The translations under genes were made by a program, and so were the position numbers. Positions 7,868 to 17,578 of a DNA stretch of 64,000 bases are shown piece after piece (the first letter of the stretch is position 1; each line of letters opens with the position of its first letter). Under the pieces are notes generated by a model, which was not told where the DNA came from, ran no database searches, and was given only the letters and a program-made list of their open reading frames with translations. This DNA is from Pseudomonadales bacterium (lineage in GTDB: Bacteria > Pseudomonadota > Gammaproteobacteria > Pseudomonadales > Azotimanducaceae): positions 1-64,000 of the forward strand of contig JAESSY010000096.1 of NCBI GenBank assembly GCA_016763855.1, given 5' to 3'.

Positions 7868-9062
7868 GTCGACTATTTTCCCTTAGGGAGACTGTATGCA
7901 TTAAAGCGATGGCATAAGGCAGCCAAACTAGGAGCCAAACAAAATTAACCTTTGTTAACAATTTGTCTCCATCGACGAGTAAGCAAGTTAGCCCATAGGT
8001 CATCAGAGGCAGGGCATATATCAGATAGGGTTTCGGCTCGATTTTTAACCATGACCAGTATAAGTGACCAATAAAACCCATTAATAAACCCAAACCTAAC
8101 AAGCCTCCATAGAATAAGGTAGCAAGGTAAATACTGTGTGGATGTTCAAACACGTAATCTTGATACTTAATTACTTCTTCAGCATTTAGACCGTGGCCCA
8201 GAATATAAGGGCCAGAAAAAACAGATGAAAGAACTTCAGTCCATATCTCAATGCGAAAACTGGTGGATCGTCTTAGTATTTCTTCGTGAAATCCAAACTT
8301 CCAAAGGACTACTAGAACAACAATAAGACAAAGCTGTGTGATGATCAGAATTCTACGTTTGCGGGAGGTACTGAGATCAGGAAGAAGGTATAACAAAGAA
8401 AAACTGGCAACAAAAAGTCCAATCCAAACACTTCTTGTGCCGGTGTAAATCAGCCCAGTTAACAAAATGATGATGGAGATCCCCAATAAGATTTTCTGGT
8501 GATGGTCTTTCGTACTTGCATACCGGGAAAGTGCGAGCATGGCAATTGCACCATAGGACAGTGCGCTCACAACGGGATTGTACAGTCCACCAAGCGCGTA
8601 AAGCCTAGGTTCATCTAAGGGCTGATAATCTAGGGCATGGAAAACGTAGATGGCATAGCAGACGGAGAGGCAAGCTGACACGATGATTATCAACATAAAC
8701 ACGCCGAAAAAGCCCTTGAATCGCTGTTCAAGTACAGAAAGGCTCACAACAAAACAGAGGATAAGCAAACCATAACCCAAAAATAGCGCGCTGCTTAGTA
8801 TGGATTGATCCATTCTCAAATTTGATAGTGCGAGGTAAGCTAAGAAGAGTGTGAGAAGTCCAAGAGACAATCGATTTTGTTTAACGGTCTGCCGTATTTC
8901 ATGGCTTGCGACTAAACTGAGCACGCAAAGCGCAATGATGTAAGTAGGAAAAAAGCTAACTCTGCTCGATTTGCCTAAAAAGAAAGTGACGGGTAATAAC
9001 AAAGCCGCACCATATAGGCAGTAGTATCGTAGATCTAATAATTTTGAAAATAGCGGTGACAA
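7848..9062 (-). CDS. O-antigen polymerase/ligase (Wzy/WaaL superfamily)
   Basis: A 404-residue, almost entirely hydrophobic protein with about eleven predicted membrane helices. A periplasmic loop in the C-terminal half contains GHGLNAEEVIKYQDYV followed by FEHPHSIYLATLFYGG, which resembles the conserved His-containing loop of the Wzy_C/O-antigen ligase family. It either polymerises repeat units or ligates them to lipid A-core; sequence alone does not separate the two. It is on the opposite strand from the other glycan genes and converges with the upstream glycosyltransferase. The first start in frame is TTG 9062, with only a weak purine stretch in front of it, so the true start may differ. 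Confidence 0.85.
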   Translation of the reverse strand: MSPLFSKLLDLRYYCLYGAALLLPVTFFLGKSSRVSFFPTYIIALCVLSLVASHEIRQTVKQNRLSLGLLTLFLAYLALSNLRMDQSILSSALFLGYGLLILCFVVSLSVLEQRFKGFFGVFMLIIIVSACLSVCYAIYVFHALDYQPLDEPRLYALGGLYNPVVSALSYGAIAMLALSRYASTKDHHQKILLGISIIILLTGLIYTGTRSVWIGLFVASFSLLYLLPDLSTSRKRRILIITQLCLIVVLVVLWKFGFHEEILRRSTSFRIEIWTEVLSSVFSGPYILGHGLNAEEVIKYQDYVFEHPHSIYLATLFYGGLLGLGLLMGFIGHLYWSWLKIEPKPYLIYALPLMTYGLTCLLVDGDKLLTKVNFVWLLVWLPYAIALMHTVSLRENSRLREAET

Positions 9063-9097
9063 ACTAAGTCCACAGAGACGATAGCGAAAAGATTTTG

Positions 9098-9103
9098 TAT
9101 AAT
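9098..9103 (+). promoter_or_regulatory. Perfect -10 box upstream of galU
   Basis: TATAAT lies 67 bases before the galU ATG in the gap separating it from the divergent polymerase gene. No good -35 hexamer is seen 16-18 bases upstream (GAGACG is the nearest), so an activator-dependent or extended form is possible. It is placed to drive galU and perhaps manC. Confidence 0.4.
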
Positions 9104-9169
9104 ACCTTACCCTGACGGGGCTTTAGGCATTATTTAAAAAAGCATTTAAGAAAGCCATTTAGGAGCGCT

Positions 9170-10009
9170 ATGACTTCGACGATTAGAAAGTGTTTATTTC
9201 CGGCAGCCGGTTACGGCACGCGATTTCTGCCAGCAACTAAGGCCATGCCGAAGGAAATGCTCACCTTGGTTAACAAACCTCTTATTCAGTATGGTGTTGA
9301 AGAGGCGATTAACGCGGGACTGACGAATATCGCCTTTGTCTCTGGTCGAGGTAAACGCGCGATTGAAGATCATTTTGATATTTCATACGAACTTGAACAC
9401 CAGATACTCGGGACCTCTAAAGAATCATTGCTTTATCAGATCCGTGATGTGATCAGTCAATGTACCTTTTCTTACACTCGCCAGGTCGAAATGCACGGCT
9501 TGGGACATGCAATTTTGACGGGTGAAACCTTGGTTGGACAAGAACCATTTGCAGTAGTGCTCGCAGATGACTTCTGTTCCGCAGAGGGTGACGGCGTGCT
9601 TAAGCAGATGGTGGCGCTCTACAACGAACACCAATGCACAATAGTGGCGATAGAAGAAATACCCGCGGATCAAACAGAGAGTTACGGCATAATCGCAGGA
9701 GAAGAAATAAGCCCGGGTCTCTATCAAGTTAAGGAAATGGTTGAAAAGCCAAAGCCTGAGGATGCGCCTTCAAACCTCGCGATTATCGGGCGTTACATTT
9801 TAACCCCGGATATATTTGATATATTAAGACATACCGATCCCGGACGTGGTGGAGAAATACAAATCACGGATGCTATTGCTGAGCGGGCTAAAACAGGGAA
9901 AGTGCTAGCCTATAAAATTAAAGGCCAACGCTTTGACTGTGGCCAAATAGAGGGATTTGTCGCAGCCACTAATTTTGTTTTTGAAAACTTGTATACTAAT
10001 GGTTCGTAG
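9170..10009 (+). CDS. galU: UTP--glucose-1-phosphate uridylyltransferase
   Basis: This is a 279-residue GalU, of usual family length. It forms UDP-glucose from UTP and glucose-1-phosphate in the cytoplasm. The nucleotide-binding start CLFPAAGYGTRFLPATKAMP, the KEML segment, VLADDF (metal-binding aspartate) and VEKPKPEDAPSNLAIIGRY are all present and intact. An AGGAG site sits a few bases before ATG 9170. Together with manC it supplies activated sugars for the polysaccharide genes to its left. The gap of 79 bases to manC shows no terminator, so the two may share a transcript. Confidence 0.96.
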   Translation: MTSTIRKCLFPAAGYGTRFLPATKAMPKEMLTLVNKPLIQYGVEEAINAGLTNIAFVSGRGKRAIEDHFDISYELEHQILGTSKESLLYQIRDVISQCTFSYTRQVEMHGLGHAILTGETLVGQEPFAVVLADDFCSAEGDGVLKQMVALYNEHQCTIVAIEEIPADQTESYGIIAGEEISPGLYQVKEMVEKPKPEDAPSNLAIIGRYILTPDIFDILRHTDPGRGGEIQITDAIAERAKTGKVLAYKIKGQRFDCGQIEGFVAATNFVFENLYTNGS

Positions 10010-10088
10010 TGTTTAAGCCAGTGATAAACCCATACGATAGCAACAGCATAATGATAAGCTCCTTCCTTAACTCAAATAAGAATATAGT

Positions 10089-11495
10089 ATGCCGAAAGTA
10101 ATTCCTGTCATTTTATCTGGTGGATCTGGTACTCGCCTCTGGCCTCTCTCTAGAAAGCAATATCCGAAGCAGTTGATTTCACTCGTTAATGAAACCACCA
10201 TGCTGCAGGATACTCTGTTGCGAACGGATGGTTTTGATGCATCCGACCCGTTAATAATTTGTAACGAAGATCACCGTTTTTTAGTTGCTGAGCAAATTCT
10301 GCAATTAAACAAAAAGGCGGCGTCCATCGTACTTGAACCTTGTGGTCGCAATACTGCGCCTGCCATTGCCGTGGCCGCGCTTATGCAAGAAGATCCTGAC
10401 TCAATATTACTGGTGCTATCAGCAGACCATGTGATTATGGATGTGGATCAATTTCAAACCATATTAAGAGAAGGGGTTATCCAAGCTGAGTTAGACATGA
10501 TGGTGGTATTTGGTGTTGTTCCTAACGGTCCAGAAACGTGTTATGGCTATATTCAGGCAGGAGAGTTATTAGGTGAAACCAGTCGACGAGTAGACAGTTT
10601 TGTTGAAAAGCCCGATTTAGCAACAGCAGAAAAGTATTTGGCAGAAGGCAACTATTTTTGGAATGGTGGCATGTTTATGTTTAAAGCCGGTCGCTTTATT
10701 GACGAGCTTAAGACCCATCATCCAGAGATGCTTAAGTACTGTCAGTTGGCGCTGGATAAATCGGAAACCGATCTGGATTTCACTCGATTGGATAAAGACG
10801 CTTTTGAAAAGTGCCCCAGTGACTCAATTGACTATGCTGTGATGGAGCATACAAAAAAAGCCGTGGTCATTCCCATGGATGTGGGTTGGAGTGATGTTGG
10901 TTCCTGGTCTTCCTTGTGGGATGTGAGTGAGAAGGATTCAGAAGGGAATCGTTTCGTCGGGGATGTCTTAAGTACAGATTCCTCTAATAATTACGTCTAT
11001 TCTCGAAACAGACTTGTCGCCCTTGTAGGAATGGAAGATACCGTAGTGGTCGATACACAGGATGCCATACTGATTGCCAGTAAAGACAAGGTTCAGGAGG
11101 TCAAGGATATTGTCTCCCAGCTCAATAAGCTTAATCGTTCTGAGACAGAAAATCATAGACAGGTCTATCGCCCCTGGGGTTATTACGACAGTATTGATGT
11201 GGATGAAGGTTTTCAGGTTAAACGCATTACTGTCAATCCCGGTGCTACCCTAAGCTTGCAAAAGCATCATCATCGGGCCGAGCACTGGATTGTTGTTTCT
11301 GGCACTGCCGAGGTGACCTGTGGAGATAAGGTCTTTATGGTGAGCAAGAATGAATCAACCTATATTCCCATTGGTGAAAAACACAGGTTGAGCAATCCCG
11401 GAAAAATTCCCTTGAAGCTGATAGAAGTCCAGTCTGGTGATTATCTCGGTGAGGACGATATTGTTCGCTTTGATGATGTTTACGGGCGTTCATAA
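10089..11495 (+). CDS. manC: Mannose-1-phosphate guanylyltransferase / mannose-6-phosphate isomerase
   Basis: A bifunctional type II enzyme of 468 residues (ManC/AlgA/CpsB). The N-terminal nucleotidyltransferase domain carries VILSGGSGTRLWPLSRKQYP (residues about 7-26) and FVEKPD, and makes GDP-mannose. The C-terminal cupin isomerase domain shows RPWGYYDSID, the metal-binding KHHHRAEHW and EVQSGDYLGEDDIVRFDD. Both domains look intact. GDP-mannose is the donor for mannose and, after conversion, fucose or rhamnose residues in O-antigen. It is the last glycan gene of the block before the tRNA genes. Confidence 0.95.
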   Translation: MPKVIPVILSGGSGTRLWPLSRKQYPKQLISLVNETTMLQDTLLRTDGFDASDPLIICNEDHRFLVAEQILQLNKKAASIVLEPCGRNTAPAIAVAALMQEDPDSILLVLSADHVIMDVDQFQTILREGVIQAELDMMVVFGVVPNGPETCYGYIQAGELLGETSRRVDSFVEKPDLATAEKYLAEGNYFWNGGMFMFKAGRFIDELKTHHPEMLKYCQLALDKSETDLDFTRLDKDAFEKCPSDSIDYAVMEHTKKAVVIPMDVGWSDVGSWSSLWDVSEKDSEGNRFVGDVLSTDSSNNYVYSRNRLVALVGMEDTVVVDTQDAILIASKDKVQEVKDIVSQLNKLNRSETENHRQVYRPWGYYDSIDVDEGFQVKRITVNPGATLSLQKHHHRAEHWIVVSGTAEVTCGDKVFMVSKNESTYIPIGEKHRLSNPGKIPLKLIEVQSGDYLGEDDIVRFDDVYGRS

Positions 11496-11574
11496 ATTCC
11501 GGCATAGTATTGGCCTGAAAGGGCCGTAGTGCAAAATAAAGATCAAATATTTGATGATTCGAGCCCCTTTGCAC

Positions 11575-11602
11575 TTGACTCAAATCTGTCAATCGTTACA
11601 AT
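11575..11602 (+). promoter_or_regulatory. Promoter of the tRNA-Val/tRNA-Asp unit
   Basis: TTGACT (11575-11580) and TACAAT (11597-11602) are separated by 16 bases, followed by a GC-rich stretch (GCGCTCTC) before the mature 5' end of tRNA-Val 18 bases later. That is the normal arrangement for a strong sigma-70 tRNA promoter with a GC-rich discriminator. Confidence 0.7.
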
Positions 11603-11619
11603 GCGCTCTCTCTTTTTGA

Positions 11620-11695
11620 GGGTGTTTAGCTCAGTTGGGAGAGCGACGGCCTTACAAGCCGTAGGTCGCAGGTTCGACCCCTGCAACACCCACCA
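11620..11695 (+). tRNA. tRNA-Val (anticodon UAC)
   Basis: A 76-base cloverleaf with encoded CCA. The acceptor stem GGGTGTT pairs with AACACCC, D-arm GCTC/GAGC, anticodon stem ACGGC/GCCGT around the loop CTTACAA (anticodon TAC), T-arm with GGTTCGACCC, discriminator A. It is transcribed from the promoter just upstream, probably together with tRNA-Asp 87 bases later. Confidence 0.97.
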
Positions 11696-11782
11696 AGAAC
11701 CTTATAGGCTGACAATATGAGGTTGTAGTTGTAGAAAACTGTACAACGCTACGGAAAACTACAAAGAGTATTAGAGATATGT

Positions 11783-11859
11783 GGAGTGGTAGTTCAGTTG
11801 GTTAGAATACCGGCCTGTCACGCCGGTGGTCGCGGGTTCGAGTCCCGTCCACTCCGCCA
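11783..11859 (+). tRNA. tRNA-Asp (anticodon GUC)
   Basis: A 77-base cloverleaf with encoded CCA. The acceptor GGAGTGG pairs with CCACTCC, anticodon stem CCGGC/GCCGG surrounds CTGTCAC (anticodon GTC), the T-loop is GGTTCGAGTCC, and the discriminator is G as expected for Asp. No integrase or direct repeat of its 3' end is seen nearby. Confidence 0.97.
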
Positions 11860-11900
11860 TTTTCTTGCATCGTAATGCCAAAATAACTTCCCAAAATAAT

Positions 11901-11953
11901 CGAGCAGCGACTTGTCGCGGAACTAGGCGTCCCCGTTGAGTTCCGTCCGCTCG
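11901..11953. other. Compact inverted-repeat element downstream of the tRNAs
   Basis: An outer stem CGAGC (11901-11905) / GCTCG (11949-11953) encloses two inner hairpins: GCGAC-TT-GTCGC (11907-11918) and CGGAACT (11918-11924) / AGTTCCG (11939-11945), giving a three-way-junction shape. It has no run of T and is GC-rich compared with its surroundings. It could be a 3' processing or termination structure for the tRNA transcript, a palindromic REP/MITE-like unit, or a small structured RNA. No known family is recognised. Confidence 0.4.
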
Positions 11954-11982
11954 TTCAGCAACCCCAATTTACCTTCGTGATG

Positions 11983-12843
11983 CTAATGAACTTTCGTATT
12001 GTGCCAACTAAATTCTACGACGAGCGCCGGGTGATCTGAGAGGGGGTCATTATTTCTATCGATAAATTCAGGCGCGATGTAGCGACGCTCAGGGCTCAGG
12101 GTCAATTCTGAAGAAGATCTATACATGATTCTATCTATCAGGTCTGGTAGTTGATTCAATTCCCTTGCAACGACGGTTGTATTGGTGCTTTCTAAAAATT
12201 CCAACAGATTTATTTCGTCAAATTTATCTGTCGATTTCAAATTCGTGTCACCGCCGATGATAAGGGCATTTCCCTTCGAATGAATCGAAATAAATTCTTC
12301 TAATTGAGAAAATTCTTTTTGACGGGATTCTTTGTCGCCTTTATGGCGACCCGCATCAGCATGCAGGTTGTAAATATCAATATATAGATCTTGGGCGATT
12401 TCATGTCGCGCTAGTGTGAATCCTTTATGGGCGAGACAATCATTTGCAGCGCGAAAATATCCATGACAATCGTTCCACCTAATACGTGTAAAATCGATAA
12501 AGCGCTTTTTCGCGTATCTGTTGAGGCCATCGGTATTCAATAGGAGAGGTTTCATCATTGTCATTGAACGATAAGCATGGGTTGCTTTTAGATCCAGTGC
12601 TTCATGAAATTCAAAATCTTCTTGGATCAACACAATATCGTATTGGTTTATCAAAGGGCTAATGATGGGTATATTAATTGAAGGTGTTGATTTGGATATC
12701 CAGTCTGGTAGCCCAGCTATGTTATAGGTCAGAACGCTAATCTCACCTTGTTGAGTGTTAACTTCACTGGCGGGTACCTGCCGAGAATAACAAATAGCAA
12801 AATAGACTAAAAATATTTTGAATATGATACTTTTGGGATTCAT
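11983..12843 (-). CDS. Exported endonuclease/exonuclease/phosphatase-family protein
   Basis: A 286-residue member of the EEP superfamily (exonuclease III/DNase I/sphingomyelinase fold). An N-terminal hydrophobic segment MNPKSIIFKIFLVYFAICYS acts as a signal peptide. The fold's landmarks are LTYNIAGLP, DIVLIQEDFEFHEAL (metal-binding Glu), NLHADAGRHKGD, IIGGDTNLKSTD and the final SDHPALVVEF (catalytic Asp-His). Start 12843 is preferred over an in-frame codon at 12891 because AGGAGG lies nine bases upstream and the signal peptide then begins at residue 1. It is probably a secreted or periplasmic phosphodiesterase, possibly sphingomyelinase C-like; the substrate is not known. Confidence 0.85.
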   Translation of the reverse strand: MNPKSIIFKIFLVYFAICYSRQVPASEVNTQQGEISVLTYNIAGLPDWISKSTPSINIPIISPLINQYDIVLIQEDFEFHEALDLKATHAYRSMTMMKPLLLNTDGLNRYAKKRFIDFTRIRWNDCHGYFRAANDCLAHKGFTLARHEIAQDLYIDIYNLHADAGRHKGDKESRQKEFSQLEEFISIHSKGNALIIGGDTNLKSTDKFDEINLLEFLESTNTTVVARELNQLPDLIDRIMYRSSSELTLSPERRYIAPEFIDRNNDPLSDHPALVVEFSWHNTKVH

Positions 12844-13143
12844 TTGTTTGAGCCTCCTACCTAACACTCGGTCTTTAAAACCATATCTCATTCTGGATAG
12901 AGGGTATTTACTCGCCTCAAAGACTATCTGAGAAAACCCTACGGGCGCAAGTTTAACGGGAATCCGCTTGGAGAGGCAAAATTACTGTCATTACTCACGG
13001 GCATTGATCCATCAATTCCAAATATGGAAACGAATGAAACCTTGTGCATATTTCTTGCAGTTAATCAGCGATTTTAAAAAGATAGGCGATACCTGTTAAT
13101 GAGTTTTGAGTTAGACTATCCAGAAATAACAGGGTTTCTATTA
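12844..13143. other. Intergenic region between divergent EEP and SPOR genes
   Basis: No convincing gene. A plus-strand frame is open from 12901 to 13077 (59 codons) but has no upstream start codon or ribosome binding site and no family that I recognise. It could be a gene remnant or chance. The promoters of the two flanking genes must lie here, but no strong -35/-10 pair was identified. Confidence 0.4.
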
Positions 13144-14061
13144 ATGACAAAAACAGTACTAGCAATTTGTTTTTTTATTCTTTCAATCTCTGTTGCAGCA
13201 GAGGAAATATCAAAGCGTTACTGGGTAGTGGGTAGTTTTGCTTCGACTGCTAGTGCTAAGAAAGAGTTAAAACGCTTAGAGTATCGAATTCGGCCCATCC
13301 GAATAGTTGTTGCAAAATCAGGGGATAAGACGCGATATCGTCTCTTGGTATCTGATGAGGTGTATTCTCAACATCAAGAAGCATTAAGAAACTTTGGGAT
13401 TGAACCATGGCAAACGAGTATGACCCTAGGTGAAATGGGCGCGCCCATGGTTACCGCGAAACTAGGGGCTAATTTGAACTATGTGTTGGTACTAGCGGGT
13501 TTTCGAGATAAAAATTATGCAGAGCAGCATGCCGAGAAATTAAAAGCCGATACAAGCGAACCCGTGCGTGTGATTGAAGCTTCAATTGGAAATGGTGAAT
13601 ACTACCGAGTTGTTAGTGGGCCTTACGATGCCGAAATTGCAGGGGTACGAGATCAGTTTGTGCTAATGGGCATTGATGATGCCTGGTGGCTTGATGTGCC
13701 TGCGCTCGTGACCCATGTGCCTGCTTTGATACTAACCCAACCTGAGCAAGTAGTCGTTTCAGAATATGCACCAAGTCAGATTCCTGTCGTCGAAGCTTCT
13801 GTTAACACCATTCCTGAAGGCGTGGTGCTTAGATCTCCCGAGGCTGGAGAAAGCTATATAGATTACTGTGTGAAAAAAGCCAATGCCGCAGAGCGGGAAC
13901 AATACTGTCGGGATGGAGAATTTGTTCCCAAGATGGTATATCGCGTTGAATCGATGGGGGAGACGGCACTGTTCAAGTTTTGTGCGACTGAAGCAACAGG
14001 AGCAGAACGCCGGCTCTATTGTGATAATGACGACTTAGCCGAAAGAGGTTTGTCCCAATAG
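13144..14061 (+). CDS. Exported SPOR-domain protein
   Basis: About 305 residues. The start chosen here, ATG 13144, begins a clean signal peptide (MTKTVLAICFFILSISVAA, cleavage before EE). An upstream ATG at 13099 would add 15 residues before it, and neither site has a strong Shine-Dalgarno. Two related segments of the SPOR type follow: YWVVGSFASTASAKKELKRL and YVLVLAGFRDKNYAEQHAEKL, the latter ending in YRVVSGPYD. SPOR domains bind denuded peptidoglycan at division sites. The C-terminal part has two short cysteine-bearing repeats (DYCVKKANAAEREQYC and KFCATEATGAERRLYC), each with two Cys, which may form disulfides. Role in cell-wall binding is inferred. Confidence 0.8.
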   Translation: MTKTVLAICFFILSISVAAEEISKRYWVVGSFASTASAKKELKRLEYRIRPIRIVVAKSGDKTRYRLLVSDEVYSQHQEALRNFGIEPWQTSMTLGEMGAPMVTAKLGANLNYVLVLAGFRDKNYAEQHAEKLKADTSEPVRVIEASIGNGEYYRVVSGPYDAEIAGVRDQFVLMGIDDAWWLDVPALVTHVPALILTQPEQVVVSEYAPSQIPVVEASVNTIPEGVVLRSPEAGESYIDYCVKKANAAEREQYCRDGEFVPKMVYRVESMGETALFKFCATEATGAERRLYCDNDDLAERGLSQ

Positions 14062-14187
14062 CGTGACAATTTGTCGCGATGTGTCTATTTTGTAAAATTC
14101 TATGAATATTTTGGCGATACAGATTGAAAAATAACTAAAAATGACGATAATGGCTAATTGCGACAATATCTACCTTGGTCAAATGTT

Positions 14188-15693
14188 ATGTCATTACCTG
14201 AAACTATTTTTGAAAATAGGACAGATGAGCATGGAGCGTTACGCTTCTGGGATACTCAATCAGTCCACAAAATCCTGCAAAAAATAGATAAAGATCAATC
14301 CCTAAGGACGACAGAAAGGAGCTTAGAATCTTCTGGCATTTTACCCCAAAGCCTAAATCTAAGTGATCTACTTGATGAAGAAAATCGCCCACCGAAAGCC
14401 CAGGTTGTTGCGCATCTAGATGCTCAAGCTAAGAAAAAGCGTTTTTTATCTCTCATTATTCAAATTCATAGAACTGACAAAGATGGCATTGTTTTATTTT
14501 CGAATGATGGCAGATTAGGTAGGCGGTGGATTTTTCTGGATGGTGCGGATGCTGATAACCAGAATGATCAGATAAATCTGTTGGGGGCTATCACTGCACT
14601 GGCAGGGGGTAAAAACCTTATCGTTTGGCCTCATGGTGAAATTACGCGCAATCTACGAAAACTGGTAGCCGATAATGGTAGCCATGATATCGTCATTAAA
14701 AAGGGACAGATTATTCGCATCGGTACATCTGCATATCAAGAAACTAAAATTTCAAGAACGATCGAAACAGCTCGAACAAAACGGCCTTCTTCAAACCAAC
14801 TCTCTCATCTTGATCGATTAGAAGCGGAGAGCATGCACATTATGCGTGAAGTGATGGCTCAGGCAGAAAACCCCGTTATGTTGTATTCGGTCGGCAAAGA
14901 TTCATCAGTGATGTTACATCTTGCCAAAAAAGCCTTTTACCCAAGTCCGCCCCCCTTTCCCCTTATGCATGTTGATACACGTTGGAAATTTCAAGCGATG
15001 TACCAATTTCGAGAAAAAGCCGTTGCTGAAAGTGGCATGGAATTAATCGTGCATATTAATCCTGACGGTGTTGAAAAAAATATTAACCCCTTTGATCACG
15101 GTAGCGCCCTGCACACAGACATTATGAAAACCCAAGGCTTAAAGCAGGCTTTAGATAAACACAAGTTTGATGTTGCCTTTGGTGGCGCCCGAAGAGATGA
15201 AGAAAAAAGCCGTGCGAAGGAAAGAGTTTTTTCGTTCAGGACTCCAGCACATAGATGGGATCCAAAAAATCAGCGTCCAGAACTTTGGAACCTCTACAAC
15301 GGATATAAAACTAAAGGTGAAGGCATCCGGGTTTTTCCCCTTTCAAACTGGACTGAGCTTGATATATGGCAATATATTTATCGCGAAAATATCGACATCG
15401 TACCTTTGTATTATTCCGCTGAAAGGCCTGTTGTTGAACGAGATGGCATGTTGTTGATGATAGATGACGATAGAACGCAATTGTTAGAAGGTGAAGAAAT
15501 TAAAATAAAAAAAGTGCGGTTTAGAACACTTGGATGTTACCCGCTGGCAGGTGCTGTTGAATCAAATGCAGATGATTTACCTTCTATTGTGCTTGAACTA
15601 CTGAATAGCCGAACAAGCGAGCGACAGGGGAGGGCGATCGATTCTGATTCCTCCAGTTCGATGGAAAAGAAAAAGCAAGAGGGGTATTTCTAG
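14188..15693 (+). CDS. cysD: Sulfate adenylyltransferase subunit 2 with novel N-terminal extension
   Basis: The last 300 or so residues are a complete Cys[17 protein letters not shown], the PP-loop [62 protein letters not shown] and the C-terminal RQGRAIDSD...GYF. CysD with CysN makes APS from sulfate and ATP. Family members are about 300 residues; this protein has about 200 extra residues in front, containing [20 protein letters not shown], a WIFLDGAD segment and [20 protein letters not shown], which match no domain I know. ATG 14188 is chosen; TTG 14158 is the other option and is directly preceded by a stop. Two bases separate it from cysNC. Confidence 0.9.
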   Translation: MSLPETIFENRTDEHGALRFWDTQSVHKILQKIDKDQSLRTTERSLESSGILPQSLNLSDLLDEENRPPKAQVVAHLDAQAKKKRFLSLIIQIHRTDKDGIVLFSNDGRLGRRWIFLDGADADNQNDQINLLGAITALAGGKNLIVWPHGEITRNLRKLVADNGSHDIVIKKGQIIRIGTSAYQETKISRTIETARTKRPSSNQLSHLDRLEAESMHIMREVMAQAENPVMLYSVGKDSSVMLHLAKKAFYPSPPPFPLMHVDTRWKFQAMYQFREKAVAESGMELIVHINPDGVEKNINPFDHGSALHTDIMKTQGLKQALDKHKFDVAFGGARRDEEKSRAKERVFSFRTPAHRWDPKNQRPELWNLYNGYKTKGEGIRVFPLSNWTELDIWQYIYRENIDIVPLYYSAERPVVERDGMLLMIDDDRTQLLEGEEIKIKKVRFRTLGCYPLAGAVESNADDLPSIVLELLNSRTSERQGRAIDSDSSSSMEKKKQEGYF

Positions 15694-15695
15694 CC

Positions 15696-17564
15696 GTGAC
15701 TAATCAACTTTCAAAAATTGATATCTATCTAGAACAACAAGAAAATGCTGATTTACTGCGTTTTATTACCTGCGGCAGCGTCGATGATGGCAAAAGTACT
15801 TTAATTGGTCGTATGTTGTATGAGGCCCAGATGATCTTTGAGGATCAGGTGACGGCATTACAAAATGACTCTAAGAAAATGGGCACGCAAGGTGGAGATA
15901 TTGACTTTGCACTACTTGTGGATGGACTAGCTGCCGAGAGAGAGCAGGGAATCACAATTGATGTAGCCTATCGATTCTTCAATACCGACAGACGTAAATT
16001 CATCGTCGCTGATACTCCAGGTCATGAGCAGTACACGCGCAATATGGTCACGGGAGCATCCACGGCTGATGTCGCTGTCATTCTGATTGATGCAAGTCAG
16101 GGGGTGTTAGTTCAAACAAGGCGTCACGCGTTTATTGTTTCGCTATTGGGCATCAAACATATTGTGCTTGCCGTAAACAAGATGGATTTGGTTGAGTTTG
16201 ATCAGGAAGTATTCACAAAAATTGTAGATTCCTTTAAAGCATTTGCAAGTAATCTGAAGTTCGAATCAATAACAGAAATCCCGCTGTCTGCGCTTAAGGG
16301 TGACAACGTTATTGAGCGTTCTAAGCAGACTAGTTGGTATGTTGGGCCTACCTTGCTGGGTTATCTGGAAACTGTTGCTGTAAGGCAATCGCAAATAGAT
16401 CATCCGTTTCGTTTTCCCGTTCAGTGGGTGAACAGGCCAAATTCAGATTTTCGCGGTTTCTCTGGTACCGTCGTCGCAGGCTCAATTGAAACGGGTCAGT
16501 CAATTCGAGTTTTACCTTCTGGCGAAGTCGCAAATGTGAAAGAAATTGTGCTCTATAAAGATTTTCTGAACAAGGCCATAGTGGATCAGGCAGTGACTAT
16601 TACGCTGGATCACGAAGTCGATGTATCAAGAGGAGATGTTTTGGTCGCAGCGGATGATCCTTGTGAGGTCTCTGATCAGTTTGAAGTTTCACTTGTTTGG
16701 ATGGATCAGGAAAAAGGCTTCGTCGGTAGATCTTATTGGTTGAAAATCGGCACTCAGCGCGTGAATGCCACCATCACGGATATCAAATTCAAGTACAACG
16801 TTAATACTTTTGAACATCTTTCAACCCAAGATTTGTCCCTCAATGACATCGGTGAGGTTACTTTGAGTTTGGATAAAGCGGTTGCGTTTGAGACCTATGA
16901 TAAGTGCAAACCGATGGGAGCATTTGTGCTGATAGATCGATACAGTCATTCAACTGTGGGGGCAGGCATGATTAATTTTGCCTTGCGTCGCGCACAAAAT
17001 GTCCACAGGCAAGCGCTAGTCATTGACAAAAAGGCTAGAGCAAAATTAAATGGTCACCCTGGTCGCGTACTGTGGTTTACAGGCTTAAGCGGTTCAGGTA
17101 AATCAACAATCGCAAATGCGCTTGAACAAGTTTTACACGAGCGGGGTATTCGAACTTACATTTTAGACGGCGATAACATTCGTCATGGTCTTAATAAGGA
17201 TTTAGGTTTTACCGATGCAGATCGTGTTGAAAACATTCGCCGCGTAGCGGAGGTCGCAAGGTTAATGGCAGATGCCGGCATCGTCGTATTAACTTCATTT
17301 ATTTCCCCATTTAGATCCGAGCGCGATATGGCGCGAAGCTTATTTGAACCCAGCGAGTTTGTTGAGATCTATGTCAATGTGTCATTAGAAGTAGCAGAAG
17401 CGAGGGATGTGAAAGGGCTATACAAAAAGGCGCGAAGAGGCGAGCTGCCGAATTTCACCGGCATAGATAGCGATTATGAAATTCCTGAGAATGCAGAGAT
17501 CGATCTTGCCGCCGCAGACTTAACGATTGATCAATGTGTTGAACAGATACTCAAGTATATTTGA
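15696..17564 (+). CDS. cysNC: Sulfate adenylyltransferase subunit 1 / APS kinase fusion
   Basis: A 622-residue CysN-CysC (NodQ-type) fusion starting with GTG 15696. The GTPase half (about 1-440) carries [17 protein letters not shown], the CysN-typical [32 protein letters not shown] and NKMDL. The kinase half (about 445-622) has [32 protein letters not shown] and the region [15 protein letters not shown]. Together with CysD it converts sulfate to PAPS. PAPS can serve cysteine synthesis or sulfation of surface polysaccharide; no PAPS reductase or sulfotransferase is in the window to decide. Its stop overlaps the front of the DUF2061 gene's leader. Confidence 0.96.
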   Translation: MTNQLSKIDIYLEQQENADLLRFITCGSVDDGKSTLIGRMLYEAQMIFEDQVTALQNDSKKMGTQGGDIDFALLVDGLAAEREQGITIDVAYRFFNTDRRKFIVADTPGHEQYTRNMVTGASTADVAVILIDASQGVLVQTRRHAFIVSLLGIKHIVLAVNKMDLVEFDQEVFTKIVDSFKAFASNLKFESITEIPLSALKGDNVIERSKQTSWYVGPTLLGYLETVAVRQSQIDHPFRFPVQWVNRPNSDFRGFSGTVVAGSIETGQSIRVLPSGEVANVKEIVLYKDFLNKAIVDQAVTITLDHEVDVSRGDVLVAADDPCEVSDQFEVSLVWMDQEKGFVGRSYWLKIGTQRVNATITDIKFKYNVNTFEHLSTQDLSLNDIGEVTLSLDKAVAFETYDKCKPMGAFVLIDRYSHSTVGAGMINFALRRAQNVHRQALVIDKKARAKLNGHPGRVLWFTGLSGSGKSTIANALEQVLHERGIRTYILDGDNIRHGLNKDLGFTDADRVENIRRVAEVARLMADAGIVVLTSFISPFRSERDMARSLFEPSEFVEIYVNVSLEVAEARDVKGLYKKARRGELPNFTGIDSDYEIPENAEIDLAAADLTIDQCVEQILKYI

Positions 17565-17578
17565 GGGATAACAAACTG

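Noticed and set aside
11620-11953. Integration site of a mobile element at the tRNA genes
   Set aside because: No integrase, no repeated tRNA 3' end and ordinary genes on both sides.
12901-13077. Short plus-strand coding remnant
   Set aside because: No start codon or ribosome binding site, follows directly after a stop and matches nothing recognised.
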